DNA of 64,000 nucleotides, taken from positions 1-64,000 of the forward strand of contig JACKEA010000011.1 in assembly GCA_020633235.1 (NCBI GenBank), given 5' to 3'. Under the pieces are notes generated by a model, which was not told where the DNA came from, made no database searches, and saw nothing but the letters and a program-made list of their open reading frames with translations. Both the position numbers and the translations under genes were made by a program. The stretch comes from Polyangiaceae bacterium (GTDB taxonomy: Bacteria; Myxococcota_A; Polyangia; Polyangiales; Polyangiaceae). Below are positions 1 through 8,423 of the stretch, in pieces (the first letter of the stretch is position 1; every line of letters starts with the position of its first letter).

Positions 1-790
1 CGACGGCGCAGATGGAGGCGACGCACGAGTTGCAGCTGCTCTTCAGTCGCCCGCCCGTGGTGCAGGGGTCATGCGTGCACGTGCTGCTGGCCGAAGTACA
101 GCAGCTGGGATTGGTCGCGCAGATGGAAGTGACGCAGGGATCGCAGGTGTCGGTGAGTGGCAGGCCCGTCGAGCACTTGCTGTGCTCGCAGGAAGAGCTG
201 GTCGAAGGCTCGATGCAGTACTGATTGAACTGGCAATCGGCGGCAGATTTGCACGGCTCCTTGAGGCCTTTGTTGATCAAACCGGGCGGTAGATCGCCCA
301 GGCTGCCACCGGGCCAGGTGTAAACGGTGCCGCCCGCCTCCGCGGTAACGCCGGAGTCCGGCTGTTCGTCGAAGGTCTCGCAGAATGGATCGCAGGGGTT
401 GTTCAGGCAGTCCTGAGAAGGGCCCAGCGCTTGGGTGTTGGAGTTGGGGCTGTCTTGGCGATTCGGCGGCGCCGCCTTGTTCACGACCTCGCCGTCGCCG
501 CAGGTGGTCCAAGCACCATTGGTGCAGCTCTGCGTCCCCTCGTAACAGGAGAGCACGCCGTCGTGCTGGCCAAGGGTGATGCCGCACGCGCGAGTTTCCC
601 CCTCCGTCGTGCACGTGCCGCTGAGCCCACCCCCGAATCCGCCCGTCCCGCCGACGCCACCCCCCGCTGCTGGAAGAGGTTTGTCGTCACCGGAGCAGCC
701 GATTGGAATCGCCACACCAAGGCACGCTGCCAACACCACCAAGCGTGGCCAGAACGTGCGCCGAAACATGCGTTCAGGTGAGCCCCGCAT
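1..790 (-). CDS. Cys-rich lipoprotein, C-terminus cut by window edge
   Basis: The frame runs off the left edge with no stop; about 263 codons are visible. The ATG at 790 has a GGGAGG ribosome site just upstream, which favours it over the ATG at 769. A basic, then hydrophobic leader (LVVLAACLGVAIPIGC) offers two candidate lipid-anchored cysteines, residues 23 and 32; Cys32 is preferred because SGDD and a Gly-rich linker follow. The rest is Cys-rich, and near the edge two similar units of about 40 residues appear, each with a C-x-x-C-x-x-x-I-C pattern (CDPCVTSIC, CNSCVASIC). This suggests an outer-membrane-anchored, disulphide-rich surface protein. Function unknown; the lipoprotein call is reasonably secure. 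Confidence 0.75.
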   Translation of the reverse strand, partial: MRGSPERMFRRTFWPRLVVLAACLGVAIPIGCSGDDKPLPAAGGGVGGTGGFGGGLSGTCTTEGETRACGITLGQHDGVLSCYEGTQSCTNGAWTTCGDGEVVNKAAPPNRQDSPNSNTQALGPSQDCLNNPCDPFCETFDEQPDSGVTAEAGGTVYTWPGGSLGDLPPGLINKGLKEPCKSAADCQFNQYCIEPSTSSSCEHSKCSTGLPLTDTCDPCVTSICATNPSCCTSASSTCTHDPCTTGGRLKSSCNSCVASICAV

Positions 791-1016
791 CACGCCTCCC
801 AGGCCGTCGTTGCCTGCCTTCGGTGGGGCGCCCATCGGGCCCGCCACTCCGCGCTGACGCGTCGCGTCACAGGCATTCTCATCCGTCGCTACACTAGCAG
901 GACCCGTGCCTCCGGCACGCACCCCTCAGCAGCCGGAGATTCCCGCAAGATCGCCAGCTTGGGTCCACCGTGCGCTACGCAAACAATTCACGGCGGGAAA
1001 AACATTTCCATGGGGC

Positions 1017-3011
1017 TCAGTACAGAGCACCCATGATCTGCTCCCAGGGCTTCGCTTCGGTGAAGATGCGCACGAGCTCGGCATCCACGTGGCCGTCCTT
1101 CACCTCGAAGCCCAAGATGTCGAGGGCCTTCTCCACCGGCACGGCCCGCTTGTAGGGGCGATCGCTCGCCGTCAGCGCATCGAAGATGTCGCTGATGGTC
1201 ATCATCTTGCTTTGCAGCGGGATCTCCGCGCTGTGCAGGCGATTCGGGTAGCCCGTGCCGTTGAGGCGCTCGTGATGGGCCCCGGCGATCACCGCCACCC
1301 GCGAGAACGTCTTGCCCCAAGGGATCTTCGAGAGGAAGCGATAGGTGTGGGTCACGTGGCTGCGGATCTCGTCGAACTCCTCCGCCGTCAGCGACCCCCG
1401 CGTCACGCTCAAGGACTTCACCTCGGGATCCAGGAGCAGCGCGGACTGGCTGCCATCCAGCCGGTGATACGTCTGCCGCGCGAGCTCGCCGATGCGCTTG
1501 AAGTCGCCCGCCGCGAGCACCGTGGGCTCGTTGGCGTGGCTGATGGTGTTCCACGCCTCTTCCAGCTCCGCCAGGCGCTCTTCGAGCTCCTTGTCCAGAG
1601 CTTCGAGCTCCGAAGCCGCGGCGTTGCGCTCCACGGCGTGCACCTTCTTGGTGAGCACGTCCACCTGGATGGTGCGCGCGACGAAGTCGAAGCGATCTCG
1701 AATGGCATCGAGCTCGTGCGGATAGAGCTTCTTGGCCTTCACCAGCACGTGCTCTCGCACGCCGATCTTGCCGAAGTCGTGAAGCAGGGACGCGTACTCG
1801 ATCTCGCGGATGTCCTCACGCTTCCAGAGCACGTCTTTATAGGGGCCGGCGTCGATTCGCTCCACCGCGTGAGCGAGCCCCACGGTGAGCTCCGCCACGC
1901 GTCGCGAATGACCGCTGGTGGTCGGATCCCGTTGCTCGATGGCGTCCACGCTGGCGCGCACGAAGCCTTCGAAGATGCTGCGGATCTCCTCGTACAGCAT
2001 CGCGTTCTCGAGGGCGATGCCGGCCTGCGCCGCCAGCGTGTGCAGGAGCTGCTCGCTACGTTCGTCGAAGGGCACCACCATGCGCTCGGCGTCGTCCTTG
2101 GAAAGCAGCTTCTGCGACGGCTCGCGCTTCTTGTTGATGAGCTGCAGTACGCCGATCACGTCGCCGCCCTTGGACACCAACGGCGTGCACAGCATGCTCT
2201 TGGTGCGGTAGCCAATCTTCTCGTCGAAGGAGCGGTCGAAGCCGAAGGGCGAGTCCGCGGGCATCTCGTACACGTCCGCGATGCCGACGGTCTTCTTTTC
2301 CAGCGCCACGTAGCCCGCCATGCTGCGTCGGCTGATGGGCATGGTGAACTCGCGGGAGTCGAAGGAAATGGAGTCGTTCTGGCTGGTCTTGAAGCGCAGC
2401 GAGCAGCGCGTGAGGTCCGGATCTTCGCCCTCCACGACGTATACGCTGCCGGCGTCCGCGCCGGTGACGAAGCGGCTCTTCTCCAAGATCAGCGAGAGCA
2501 GGCTGTCGATCTCGCGTTCGGTGGTCAGCGCCCGCGCGATTTCGATCAGCTCGCCGAGCTCGTAGCGGTAGCGGTTGATCCACTTGCCGCGGCTCTCGCT
2601 GCGCGCCTTCACCTCGATCAGCTCGAAGGCTTGGTGCAGGGCCACCGTGAGCTCCGCCGTGGACGGTTCCTCCGAGACCAGCGCCGCGAGACCGCGATTC
2701 AAGGCTTCGTCCAGGCTGGCGTCGCTGGGGCGTCCCATCAGGATGACGCGGGTCTCGTAGGCCGCGATGCCATCGGCAAAGGGCGCGAGCAGGTCACGCC
2801 CCTTGTCCCACACGCTGGCGGGGGCCAGCAAGACGGAGTGCGAACCACGCCTCACCTGCAACAGAAGCGGATGCGGCCGGCTCACCGTGGCTCCCGAAAG
2901 GCGTGGGGACTGCGACAGCTCTAAAGCCACCCGAGACAAGAGCCCCACGCTCTTTTCCGCCCGCGGGCTCAGCTTCCGCCCGCCGCCGTTGCCTACGACG
3001 CTCGTCGTCAC
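1017..3011 (-). CDS. GAF and HD-GYP domain phosphodiesterase
   Basis: Predicted cyclic-di-GMP phosphodiesterase of 664 aa. An N-terminal region of about 150 residues is unassigned; a GAF-like sensor follows (about 155-345), then an HD-GYP domain with HSRRVAEL, HDFGK (411-415), HHERLNGTGYP (about 578-588) and SDIFDALTASDRPYK, so the metal- and substrate-binding signature is complete. Between HDFGK and the next conserved helix lie roughly 110-130 extra residues, partly Glu/Leu-rich and probably coiled coil. The GTG start overlaps the phoH stop (GTGA), so the two genes are translationally coupled. Soluble; the GAF ligand is not predictable. Confidence 0.9.
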   Translation of the reverse strand: MTTSVVGNGGGRKLSPRAEKSVGLLSRVALELSQSPRLSGATVSRPHPLLLQVRRGSHSVLLAPASVWDKGRDLLAPFADGIAAYETRVILMGRPSDASLDEALNRGLAALVSEEPSTAELTVALHQAFELIEVKARSESRGKWINRYRYELGELIEIARALTTEREIDSLLSLILEKSRFVTGADAGSVYVVEGEDPDLTRCSLRFKTSQNDSISFDSREFTMPISRRSMAGYVALEKKTVGIADVYEMPADSPFGFDRSFDEKIGYRTKSMLCTPLVSKGGDVIGVLQLINKKREPSQKLLSKDDAERMVVPFDERSEQLLHTLAAQAGIALENAMLYEEIRSIFEGFVRASVDAIEQRDPTTSGHSRRVAELTVGLAHAVERIDAGPYKDVLWKREDIREIEYASLLHDFGKIGVREHVLVKAKKLYPHELDAIRDRFDFVARTIQVDVLTKKVHAVERNAAASELEALDKELEERLAELEEAWNTISHANEPTVLAAGDFKRIGELARQTYHRLDGSQSALLLDPEVKSLSVTRGSLTAEEFDEIRSHVTHTYRFLSKIPWGKTFSRVAVIAGAHHERLNGTGYPNRLHSAEIPLQSKMMTISDIFDALTASDRPYKRAVPVEKALDILGFEVKDGHVDAELVRIFTEAKPWEQIMGALY

Positions 3012-4039
3012 GATTCTTCCCCTTCCGCAGCCTCCGCCTCTCGCGCGGCCCGCCGCTCCTCTTTCTGCCGCCGGACTTCTTCGTCGCGCGCCTCGTAGGC
3101 CACGACGATCTTCTGCACCAGGGGGTGACGCACCACGTCCGCGTCGGTGAAGGCGCAGAAGGAGATGCCGTCCACTTCCGACAGCAGATCCCGCGCCTCT
3201 CGCAGGCCGCTCCGCGCGCCGGACGGCAGGTCCGTCTGCGTGATGTCACCGGTGACCACGGCCTTGGAGGCGAAGCCCAGGCGCGTGAGAAACATGCGCA
3301 TCTGCTCGCTGGTCGCGTTCTGCGCTTCGTCCAGGATCACGAAGGAGTCGTTCAGCGTCCGGCCGCGCATGAACGCCAACGGCGCGACCTCGATCTGCCC
3401 GCGTGCCCGCATTTGCTCGACCTTGTCGAACTCGAGCATGTCGTGCATCGCGTCGTACAGCGGACGCAGGTACGGATTCACTTTCTCGGCCAGATCCCCG
3501 GGCAGGAAGCCGAGCTTCTCGCCCGCCTCCACCGCAGGTCGGGTCAAGATGATGCGCTTCACCTTCTTCTGCATCAGCGCGCTGGCGGCCATGGCCATCG
3601 CCAAGTACGTCTTGCCCGTGCCCGCCGGGCCAATGCCGAAGGTGAGGTCGTGGTTCTTGATGGCCTCGATGTACAGCCGCTGCGCCGGACCCTTGGGCAC
3701 CACCGGTCGCCGCCGCGGCGTGATGAGGATCACCTCGTCCAGCAAATCGACGAGGGACGACTCCGGGTGCTTGCGTAGCCCGCGGAGCGAGCGCGCGACG
3801 TCGTGCGGGCCGATCTCGTAGCCGCGGCTGACCAACGTGGCGGCGTCCGTGAGGAAGCGATGCGCGACGCGCACGTCGTCTTCCACGCCGGAAAGGTAGA
3901 TCACGTTTCCGCGCAGGCTCACCTCGGCGCCACTCTGCCGGGACACTTCGCCGAGCAGGGCGTTCTGCGGCCCCGACAGCGCCAGCAGCACCGAGGTGCT
4001 CTCGACCTCGAGGCTCTCGCTGTAGGGGGCGGCATCCAT
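3008..4039 (-). CDS. phoH: PhoH family ATPase
   Basis: PhoH-type P-loop ATPase, about 343 aa. It shows Walker A GPAGTGKT (about residues 137-144), the family motif LTRPAVEAGEKLGFLPGD, Walker B-like FVILDEAQN and TGDITQTDLP. The N-terminal part resembles the KH-like leader seen in PhoH/YbeZ proteins. The start at 4039 (MDAAPYS) is chosen because it matches usual family length; an upstream ATG at 4075 would leave only 23 bases to the divergent porin. The family is linked to RNA metabolism and ribosome maturation. In many bacteria phoH precedes an HD-hydrolase gene; here the coupled downstream gene is an HD-GYP protein. Confidence 0.92.
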   Translation of the reverse strand: MDAAPYSESLEVESTSVLLALSGPQNALLGEVSRQSGAEVSLRGNVIYLSGVEDDVRVAHRFLTDAATLVSRGYEIGPHDVARSLRGLRKHPESSLVDLLDEVILITPRRRPVVPKGPAQRLYIEAIKNHDLTFGIGPAGTGKTYLAMAMAASALMQKKVKRIILTRPAVEAGEKLGFLPGDLAEKVNPYLRPLYDAMHDMLEFDKVEQMRARGQIEVAPLAFMRGRTLNDSFVILDEAQNATSEQMRMFLTRLGFASKAVVTGDITQTDLPSGARSGLREARDLLSEVDGISFCAFTDADVVRHPLVQKIVVAYEARDEEVRRQKEERRAAREAEAAEGEES

Positions 4040-4098
4040 CGAGCCCAGCTTACCGCGAGTGTCGCAGCTTTCCATTCGAATGCGCTACCGTCCGCGCC

Positions 4099-5547
4099 AT
4101 GTCGTCGCTTCGTCTCCTCCCCGTGCTCGTCGTTTCACTGCTGTTTTCGGCCACGGCGAGGGCGGAGGAGCCTCCGCCCTGGTCGCTGGGTCACGACGGA
4201 AACCCGCTGGCCGGCTACCACCGCGGCGTCTTCTATCTGCGAGACGCGTCCGACAGCTTCCGCTTGTATCCGAGCGCCATGCTGCTGGTCGACGGTCAGG
4301 CGTGGATGGGAAAGAACACCGCGACGGCGCAGTTCGCACCGCGCACGGTGGTGCGGGCCGCGCGCGTGGGCCTCGGCGGTCAGGTGCTCGGTAGCATCGG
4401 CTGGCAGCTCACCCTCGCCGCCGACGGACAGCCGCTCGGTGGCGACAAGCAAATCTACGCGGCGCCCCCCGGACAGACGCCGACGGCGTCGAGCGCGCGC
4501 TACGAGAGTCCCCAGGCGCCCGGCAACGCCACCGGCATCCTCGACGCCTGGGTCGACCTGAAGGCGGCGGACGAGCTGCACGTGATGGTCGGGCAGTTCC
4601 GGGAGCCGTTCGGCATGGAGACCAGCACCGCGCTCGGGTCTCTGCCGTTTCACGAGCGGTCCATCGCGACGCGCACCGTGGCGAGCCCCAACGTGCGCGA
4701 CGTGGGCGCGATGCTGTGGGGCGACGTGCCGCAAGCGCTGCTCGGCTATCAGCTCGGATTCGTCTCCGGAGATGGAAGGAACCGCCCCGGCGTCGATCGC
4801 CGGGGGGACGCCCTCGCGCGGGTGACGCTCACGCCGCTGGGTGAAAAGAGCGGCCTCGTCGTCGGGGCCAGCGTGCGCGGCGGGTGGCGGCAGAGCGATG
4901 CCGTCCGCTACGACGTGCCCAGCGTCCGCACGCAACAAGGCTTTGCCCTGTGGCAGCCGGTGTACGCCGACTCGCTCGGGCGTCGCGTGCACGTCATTCC
5001 CGCAGATGCTCAGCGCGCCGTCGGGCTCGAGGCGTCCCTGCTCCTCGGCGTGCTCGACCTGCGGGGCGAAGTGACGCTGATGGACGACGACACCCGGGAA
5101 GCCGTGGAGGGCTTTCAGTCGCAAAACACCGAGCGCACCGGGACGCTCTCGGGCGTGGGGGGCTACCTGGTGGCGGGTGTCACGCTGTGGGGCAAGCCGC
5201 GCCTGCGCGGCCAGCCGGGCACCGGCGTCCGTCCCCGGTCGCTGGACTTCGCCCACTACGACCCGGTGGTACCGGCGCAGCAGATCGAAGCGCTGGTCCG
5301 CGTGGAGGGACTCGGCCTCCGCTACGACTCGGCGAAGCGCAAGGGCGCCGCGGATCCCGAAGGCATCGACGGTGACATCCGGGTGCTGGGACTCGGCCTC
5401 GGAGTGAACTATTGGGCGACCCGCCACGCGCGGCTGAGCTTGAACTACGACCTCTACCGCACGCCCACCGAGACGACGGACCGAGCGCAGGTTCCGGGCG
5501 GCACGACGCTCCACGAGCTCGGGGCACGCGCCGGCATCATGTTCTGA
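4099..5547 (+). CDS. Phosphate-selective-type porin (OprO/OprP-like)
   Basis: Outer-membrane protein of 482 aa with a classical signal peptide (cleavage expected after SATARA). Alternating amphipathic strands run to a C-terminal Phe (ARAGIMF), typical of outer-membrane barrels. The segment VGQFREPFGMETSTALGSLP followed by HERSIATRT resembles the conserved centre of OprO/OprP-type porins. Substrate cannot be read from sequence; phosphate or polyphosphate is only the family association. Divergent from phoH. A GC hairpin begins five bases after the stop. Confidence 0.8.
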   Translation: MSSLRLLPVLVVSLLFSATARAEEPPPWSLGHDGNPLAGYHRGVFYLRDASDSFRLYPSAMLLVDGQAWMGKNTATAQFAPRTVVRAARVGLGGQVLGSIGWQLTLAADGQPLGGDKQIYAAPPGQTPTASSARYESPQAPGNATGILDAWVDLKAADELHVMVGQFREPFGMETSTALGSLPFHERSIATRTVASPNVRDVGAMLWGDVPQALLGYQLGFVSGDGRNRPGVDRRGDALARVTLTPLGEKSGLVVGASVRGGWRQSDAVRYDVPSVRTQQGFALWQPVYADSLGRRVHVIPADAQRAVGLEASLLLGVLDLRGEVTLMDDDTREAVEGFQSQNTERTGTLSGVGGYLVAGVTLWGKPRLRGQPGTGVRPRSLDFAHYDPVVPAQQIEALVRVEGLGLRYDSAKRKGAADPEGIDGDIRVLGLGLGVNYWATRHARLSLNYDLYRTPTETTDRAQVPGGTTLHELGARAGIMF

Positions 5548-5551
5548 CCGG

Positions 5552-5583
5552 GCGGCGCGCCGGGGCTCGCGCCGCTCCAACAA
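5552..5583 (+). repeat. Variant intergenic hairpin repeat after the porin gene
   Basis: An 8-bp perfect stem (GCGGCGCG at 5552-5559 with CGCGCCGC at 5568-5575) lies just after the porin stop. Its right half, 5562-5583, is a variant of the dispersed hairpin repeat: GGGGCTCGCGCCGCTCC followed by AACAA, then AACCAGGAAGG. A run of seven T lies about 25 bases further on, too far for a standard intrinsic terminator. It may still limit read-through into the PBP gene. Confidence 0.5.
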
Positions 5584-5642
5584 ACAAACCAGGAAGGTCG
5601 TTTTTTTGGCCGGAGACCGCGACCCCCGGTAACCCGAGGGCG

Positions 5643-6887
5643 ATGGCACGGTGGAGCAGATGGATAGGGGTCGGCGCCGCCGTAGGGATCATTTCGGCCT
5701 TGGTGCCGGTGGTTCGCGGCGACATCGGTCTCGATGGTGCACTCAGAAAGCTCGCCCCCCGAGCGCAAAACGTGGCGGAAAAGCCCAAGGGGCCGAGCTT
5801 CGAAGGGCTCGACCTGATGCGGCTGCAGCTCCGGCCCCGACGCGTGCTCACGCCCCTCAGAGACGGAAAATACGCGGAGCTGACGCTGGATCCGGTGGTG
5901 CAGCGGGCGGCCGAAGGCGAGATGAAGAAGTACCGCGTGCCGGAGGCCGGCGTCGTGGTGATGGACGTCAAGACGGGCAACCTGATCGCCTACGCAAGCT
6001 ACGTGAACCAAGGCGAGAAGTTCGACGTCAACGCCCGGGCAGAAGCGCCGGCGGCGAGCGTGTTCAAGGTGGTGACGGCCTCCGCGTTGGTGGAGAAGGC
6101 CGGCCTCAATGCCCACACGGAGCAGTGCTACCACGGCGGTCGGAGCCGCATCATGGCGGACGAGCTCCGGGAGGACCCGAAGCGCGACAAGTGGTGCGCG
6201 ACCATGGCCATGGCTCTCGGCCGCAGCTTGAACGTGGTGTTCGCCCGCTTGGCGCAGAAGCACCTGACGCCCGAGGACGAGACCGCGATGGGCGGCGCCT
6301 ATGGCTTCGGCGCGCCGGTGCCCTTCGTGATCCCCAACGAAGCGCCGAAGATCGAGATGCCGAACGACCCGCTCGAGTTCGCGCGAGCGTCCGCCGGGTT
6401 CTGGCACACGAGCCTGTCGCCGCTGGCGGCGGTGGTGTTGGCGCAGACGGTGGCGAACGGCGGCGTCGCGCTCCAGCCGCGCATCGTGCGGGCGGTGTAC
6501 GAGGGTCAGGAGAAGGTGTGGGAAGACACCGACGAGCCCACCACCCTGCGGCGTGCGGTGAAGCCGGAGACGGCCGCCGAGGTGACCCAGATGATGAAAG
6601 AGACGGTGGCCAACGGCTCCGCCTACAAGAGCTTCCACGACCGCCGCGGGCGGCCGTACTTGCCCGGGATCACCGTGGCTGGAAAGACGGGGACCCTCAC
6701 CCGCCACAAGGCAAACCGCCTCTACACCTGGTTCGTGGGCTTTGCGCCCGCGGAAAAGCCCGAAGTCGCCATCGCCTCGCTTGTGGTGAACACTCCCACC
6801 TGGCGCATCAAAGGGCCGGAGTTGGCGAGAAATGTCCTTCGCGCCTACTTCGCCACCAAGGGTGTGAAGGGCGTGCACGCACCGTGA
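5643..6887 (+). CDS. Penicillin-binding protein transpeptidase (short class B)
   Basis: Membrane-anchored D,D-transpeptidase-like protein of 414 aa. One N-terminal membrane helix (WIGVGAAVGIISALVPVV) precedes a transpeptidase domain with all three serine-enzyme motifs: SxxK (SVFK), SxN (SLN in GRSLNVVF) and KTG (AGKTGTLTR). It is shorter than PBP2 or FtsI because there is almost no pedestal domain. The ATG at 5643 is chosen; the open frame extends upstream into the porin but without a plausible start. It probably cross-links or edits peptidoglycan; beta-lactam sensing is possible but nothing adjacent supports it. Confidence 0.87.
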   Translation: MARWSRWIGVGAAVGIISALVPVVRGDIGLDGALRKLAPRAQNVAEKPKGPSFEGLDLMRLQLRPRRVLTPLRDGKYAELTLDPVVQRAAEGEMKKYRVPEAGVVVMDVKTGNLIAYASYVNQGEKFDVNARAEAPAASVFKVVTASALVEKAGLNAHTEQCYHGGRSRIMADELREDPKRDKWCATMAMALGRSLNVVFARLAQKHLTPEDETAMGGAYGFGAPVPFVIPNEAPKIEMPNDPLEFARASAGFWHTSLSPLAAVVLAQTVANGGVALQPRIVRAVYEGQEKVWEDTDEPTTLRRAVKPETAAEVTQMMKETVANGSAYKSFHDRRGRPYLPGITVAGKTGTLTRHKANRLYTWFVGFAPAEKPEVAIASLVVNTPTWRIKGPELARNVLRAYFATKGVKGVHAP

Positions 6888-6946
6888 GGGTGAACAAATA
6901 CGCCCCCCATCCACATGACGGATGAGACGGGCCGAGAAGTCCGGGG

Positions 6947-6975
6947 TTGGACTCGCCGAAACCACTTGCTAGATT
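6947..6975 (+). promoter_or_regulatory. Sigma-70-like promoter, probably giving a leaderless mRNA
   Basis: TTGGAC (6947-6952), a 17-base spacer and TAGATT (6970-6975). Transcription would begin about seven bases later, at 6982, which is the first base of the GTG start of the next gene. No ribosome site is present, so the message is probably leaderless. Confidence 0.6.
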
Positions 6976-6981
6976 AACCTC

Positions 6982-7233
6982 GTGCAAGTCGTCCTCCGAA
7001 AGCTCGGGCGAGGGTCACGCGCCGTGACCGGGCGATTGGTGCGGGCACCCCGCAAAGGCTCGGTCGTGGTCATCGAGTTTTCGGACGGCATGCACGAGTA
7101 CGTCACGACGCCAGTGAAGCGCGTGTTGCGCCTCGCTTCGCGTGACGTCTTCTACATCGAGACGGTCAACAGTCGATATCGCCTCGAGGTGCGCGATCGC
7201 GAACGCGCTCTCGAGGACGCATCCAGCGGATAA
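6982..7233 (+). CDS. Small conserved-type hypothetical protein
   Basis: Protein of 83 aa, GTG start. It has a basic N-terminus (VVLRKLGRGSRAVTGRLVR), then a beta-rich core (GSVVVIEFSDGMHEYVTT, FYIETVNSRYRLEV) suggesting a small barrel. No signal peptide, membrane helix or metal motif. No known function recognised. The promoter at 6947-6975 places transcription start at or next to the GTG. The next small gene follows 88 bases downstream and might be co-transcribed. Confidence 0.7.
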   Translation: MQVVLRKLGRGSRAVTGRLVRAPRKGSVVVIEFSDGMHEYVTTPVKRVLRLASRDVFYIETVNSRYRLEVRDRERALEDASSG

Positions 7234-7321
7234 CCGACTGGCGTCTCGGCCAAGAGTTGGGTAATGGGGCTACCCCTTCGGGCGACCTTCGCTCGAGGGC
7301 ACAGCTTACGGAGACGAGATC

Positions 7322-7462
7322 ATGGGAAGGTTCGATAGCCGCCACAGCTCCAAGATGCGCCGCCGCAAAGGACAGCGGAAGAAGAAGGAGCGCGAGCAGC
7401 GCCGCGCCGAGAAGGGCAAGGCCGAGAAGGCCGAAAGCGGCAAGAAGAAGAAGTCGAAGTGA
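7322..7462 (+). CDS. Very small, extremely basic protein (46 aa)
   Basis: A 46-residue frame: it starts MGRFDSRHSSKMRRRKGQRK, continues with a Lys/Arg/Glu-rich helix and ends in a KKKKSK tail. The ATG has a GGAGACGAG ribosome site upstream. From memory, similar short MGRFDSR-type proteins occur in other myxobacteria, which supports a real gene; I cannot verify this here. Composition suggests binding to RNA or the ribosome. It ends three bases before the stop of the convergent lipoprotein gene. Confidence 0.7.
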   Translation: MGRFDSRHSSKMRRRKGQRKKKEREQRRAEKGKAEKAESGKKKKSK

Positions 7463-7465
7463 TCG

Positions 7466-7942
7466 TCAGCGAATGGTGCGCGACGGGAACTGAACGTCGC
7501 GCGCCTCGCTAGCGGTCACCGGTATCGGCTCGCCGAACAGCCCGAGGTCTCCGGCCAAGCGCTGTTCGCGGATGAGCTGCCAGCCTTCGTCGTCACGCCA
7601 CACCTGCGCCACGCGAGTGGTCCGCAGGTTCTCGTCGTTCACGCGCACCCAGGCGACGTCCACTTGCACCGTCGCCTGGTGCTCGTCCTTCATCGCGAGC
7701 CCGGCGAGCTCCACGTCCACGATGCGCAGGTGCTTGCCCCACTGGCCGCGCCGGTCGAGGAACGCATCCCGGGCGCCGTTGGCCGTGTGAGACAGCGCAA
7801 TGTCCATGCGCCCGAAGCGCGTGGCCAGGTTCAGCTCCCGTGCAGCGTCCGTCACCCGCGACGCCTGGGACGGAGGAGCGAGGCAGCCCGCCAGAGTCAT
7901 TGCTCCGAGGGCCAGGCTGAGGAGCACGCCTTTCGACCGCAT
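7466..7942 (-). CDS. Lipoprotein of unknown function
   Basis: 158 aa, starting at the ATG at 7942, which begins a clear lipoprotein signal (MRSKGVLLSLALGAMTLAGC, Cys20). The mature part is short, mixed alpha/beta, with several paired beta strands (HLRIVDVELAGLAMKDEHQA, ATVQVDVAWVRVNDENLR) and a Trp-rich segment (AQVWRDDEGWQLIREQ). It looks like an NTF2- or SnoaL-like fold, but this is only a fold guess. The open frame extends further upstream, but that part has no signal-like sequence. Confidence 0.7.
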   Translation of the reverse strand: MRSKGVLLSLALGAMTLAGCLAPPSQASRVTDAARELNLATRFGRMDIALSHTANGARDAFLDRRGQWGKHLRIVDVELAGLAMKDEHQATVQVDVAWVRVNDENLRTTRVAQVWRDDEGWQLIREQRLAGDLGLFGEPIPVTASEARDVQFPSRTIR

Positions 7943-7990
7943 GGCTCCGGTCCCTAGCAGGGCCGGAAGGATTCGGGAAAATTCCGGGTG

Positions 7991-8012
7991 ATGTTGGTCC
8001 GCCGCGGAACCA
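7991..8012 (-). repeat. Dispersed intergenic hairpin repeat, copy 1
   Basis: Read on the minus strand: GGTTCCGCGGCGGACC then AACAT. GGT/ACC and CCG/CGG pair around a CGG loop. It lies in the divergent gap upstream of the nucleotidyltransferase pair and faces the copy at 8906-8926. Confidence 0.7.
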
Positions 8013-8096
8013 CTCTTTGAAGGGGCGCGGAAGTGGGCAGAGCGAAGAGTGGGCGGCAATTGCGGGCGCCGACATGCGGGGCTACCGTCAACGTCA

Positions 8097-8423
8097 GTGA
8101 AGGCCGAGCTCGAGCTTCGTTGGGAAACGGATCGGGTGGTGCTGGCTCGGCACGACCAGGTCGTTGGCAGCGCGCGCTGGGTCGGCGGGAAGCTGTCGGA
8201 ACGCGAGGGTGCCCTCTCGCCCGAGGAATGGCGGGAGCTCGAGGTCAGGATCCGCGACAGCGCCACCGAGGACGTGGACAAGAGCTTCGAGCATGCCTAC
8301 GACTCGCGCGGAGTCGACGTGACTCAGATCGACCGCATGCTGGAGCGTACACCCGCCGAGCGATTGCGGTGGTTCGATGCGGCACGCCGTTCCGTCGCCG
8401 CGCTCAGCCAAGATGCCCGCTGA
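8097..8423 (+). CDS. Small partner of a nucleotidyltransferase (antitoxin-like)
   Basis: 108 aa with a GTG start at 8097; an earlier in-frame codon at 8049 would add an unlikely basic leader. The sequence is hydrophilic, and its C-terminus (TPAERLRWFDAARRSVAAL) resembles the RLRW-type helix of small proteins encoded next to stand-alone nucleotidyltransferases. It overlaps the next gene by 11 bases. An antitoxin or regulator for the downstream enzyme is inferred from size and coupling only. Confidence 0.65.
   Translation: MKAELELRWETDRVVLARHDQVVGSARWVGGKLSEREGALSPEEWRELEVRIRDSATEDVDKSFEHAYDSRGVDVTQIDRMLERTPAERLRWFDAARRSVAALSQDAR

Noticed and set aside
69..614. A 181-codon minus-strand frame in the first kilobase
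   Set aside because: Out of frame with the lipoprotein that has a ribosome site, signal sequence and Cys repeats and that continues off the edge.
985..1015. Possible extra copy of the dispersed repeat (ACGGCGGGAAAAACAT)
   Set aside because: The hairpin stem is lost and only a few bases of the tail match.
906..2924. A 672-codon open frame on the plus strand opposite the HD-GYP gene
   Set aside because: Antisense shadow of a GC-rich gene: the translation has no domain, is rich in Arg/His/Leu, and lies wholly opposite a gene with clear motifs.
5603..5609. Run of seven T as an intrinsic terminator for the porin
   Set aside because: The nearest strong hairpin ends about 25 bases upstream, too far from the T run.
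4135..5649. A 504-codon minus-strand frame opposite the porin
   Set aside because: Same shadow effect; the plus-strand porin has a signal peptide and family-specific motifs.
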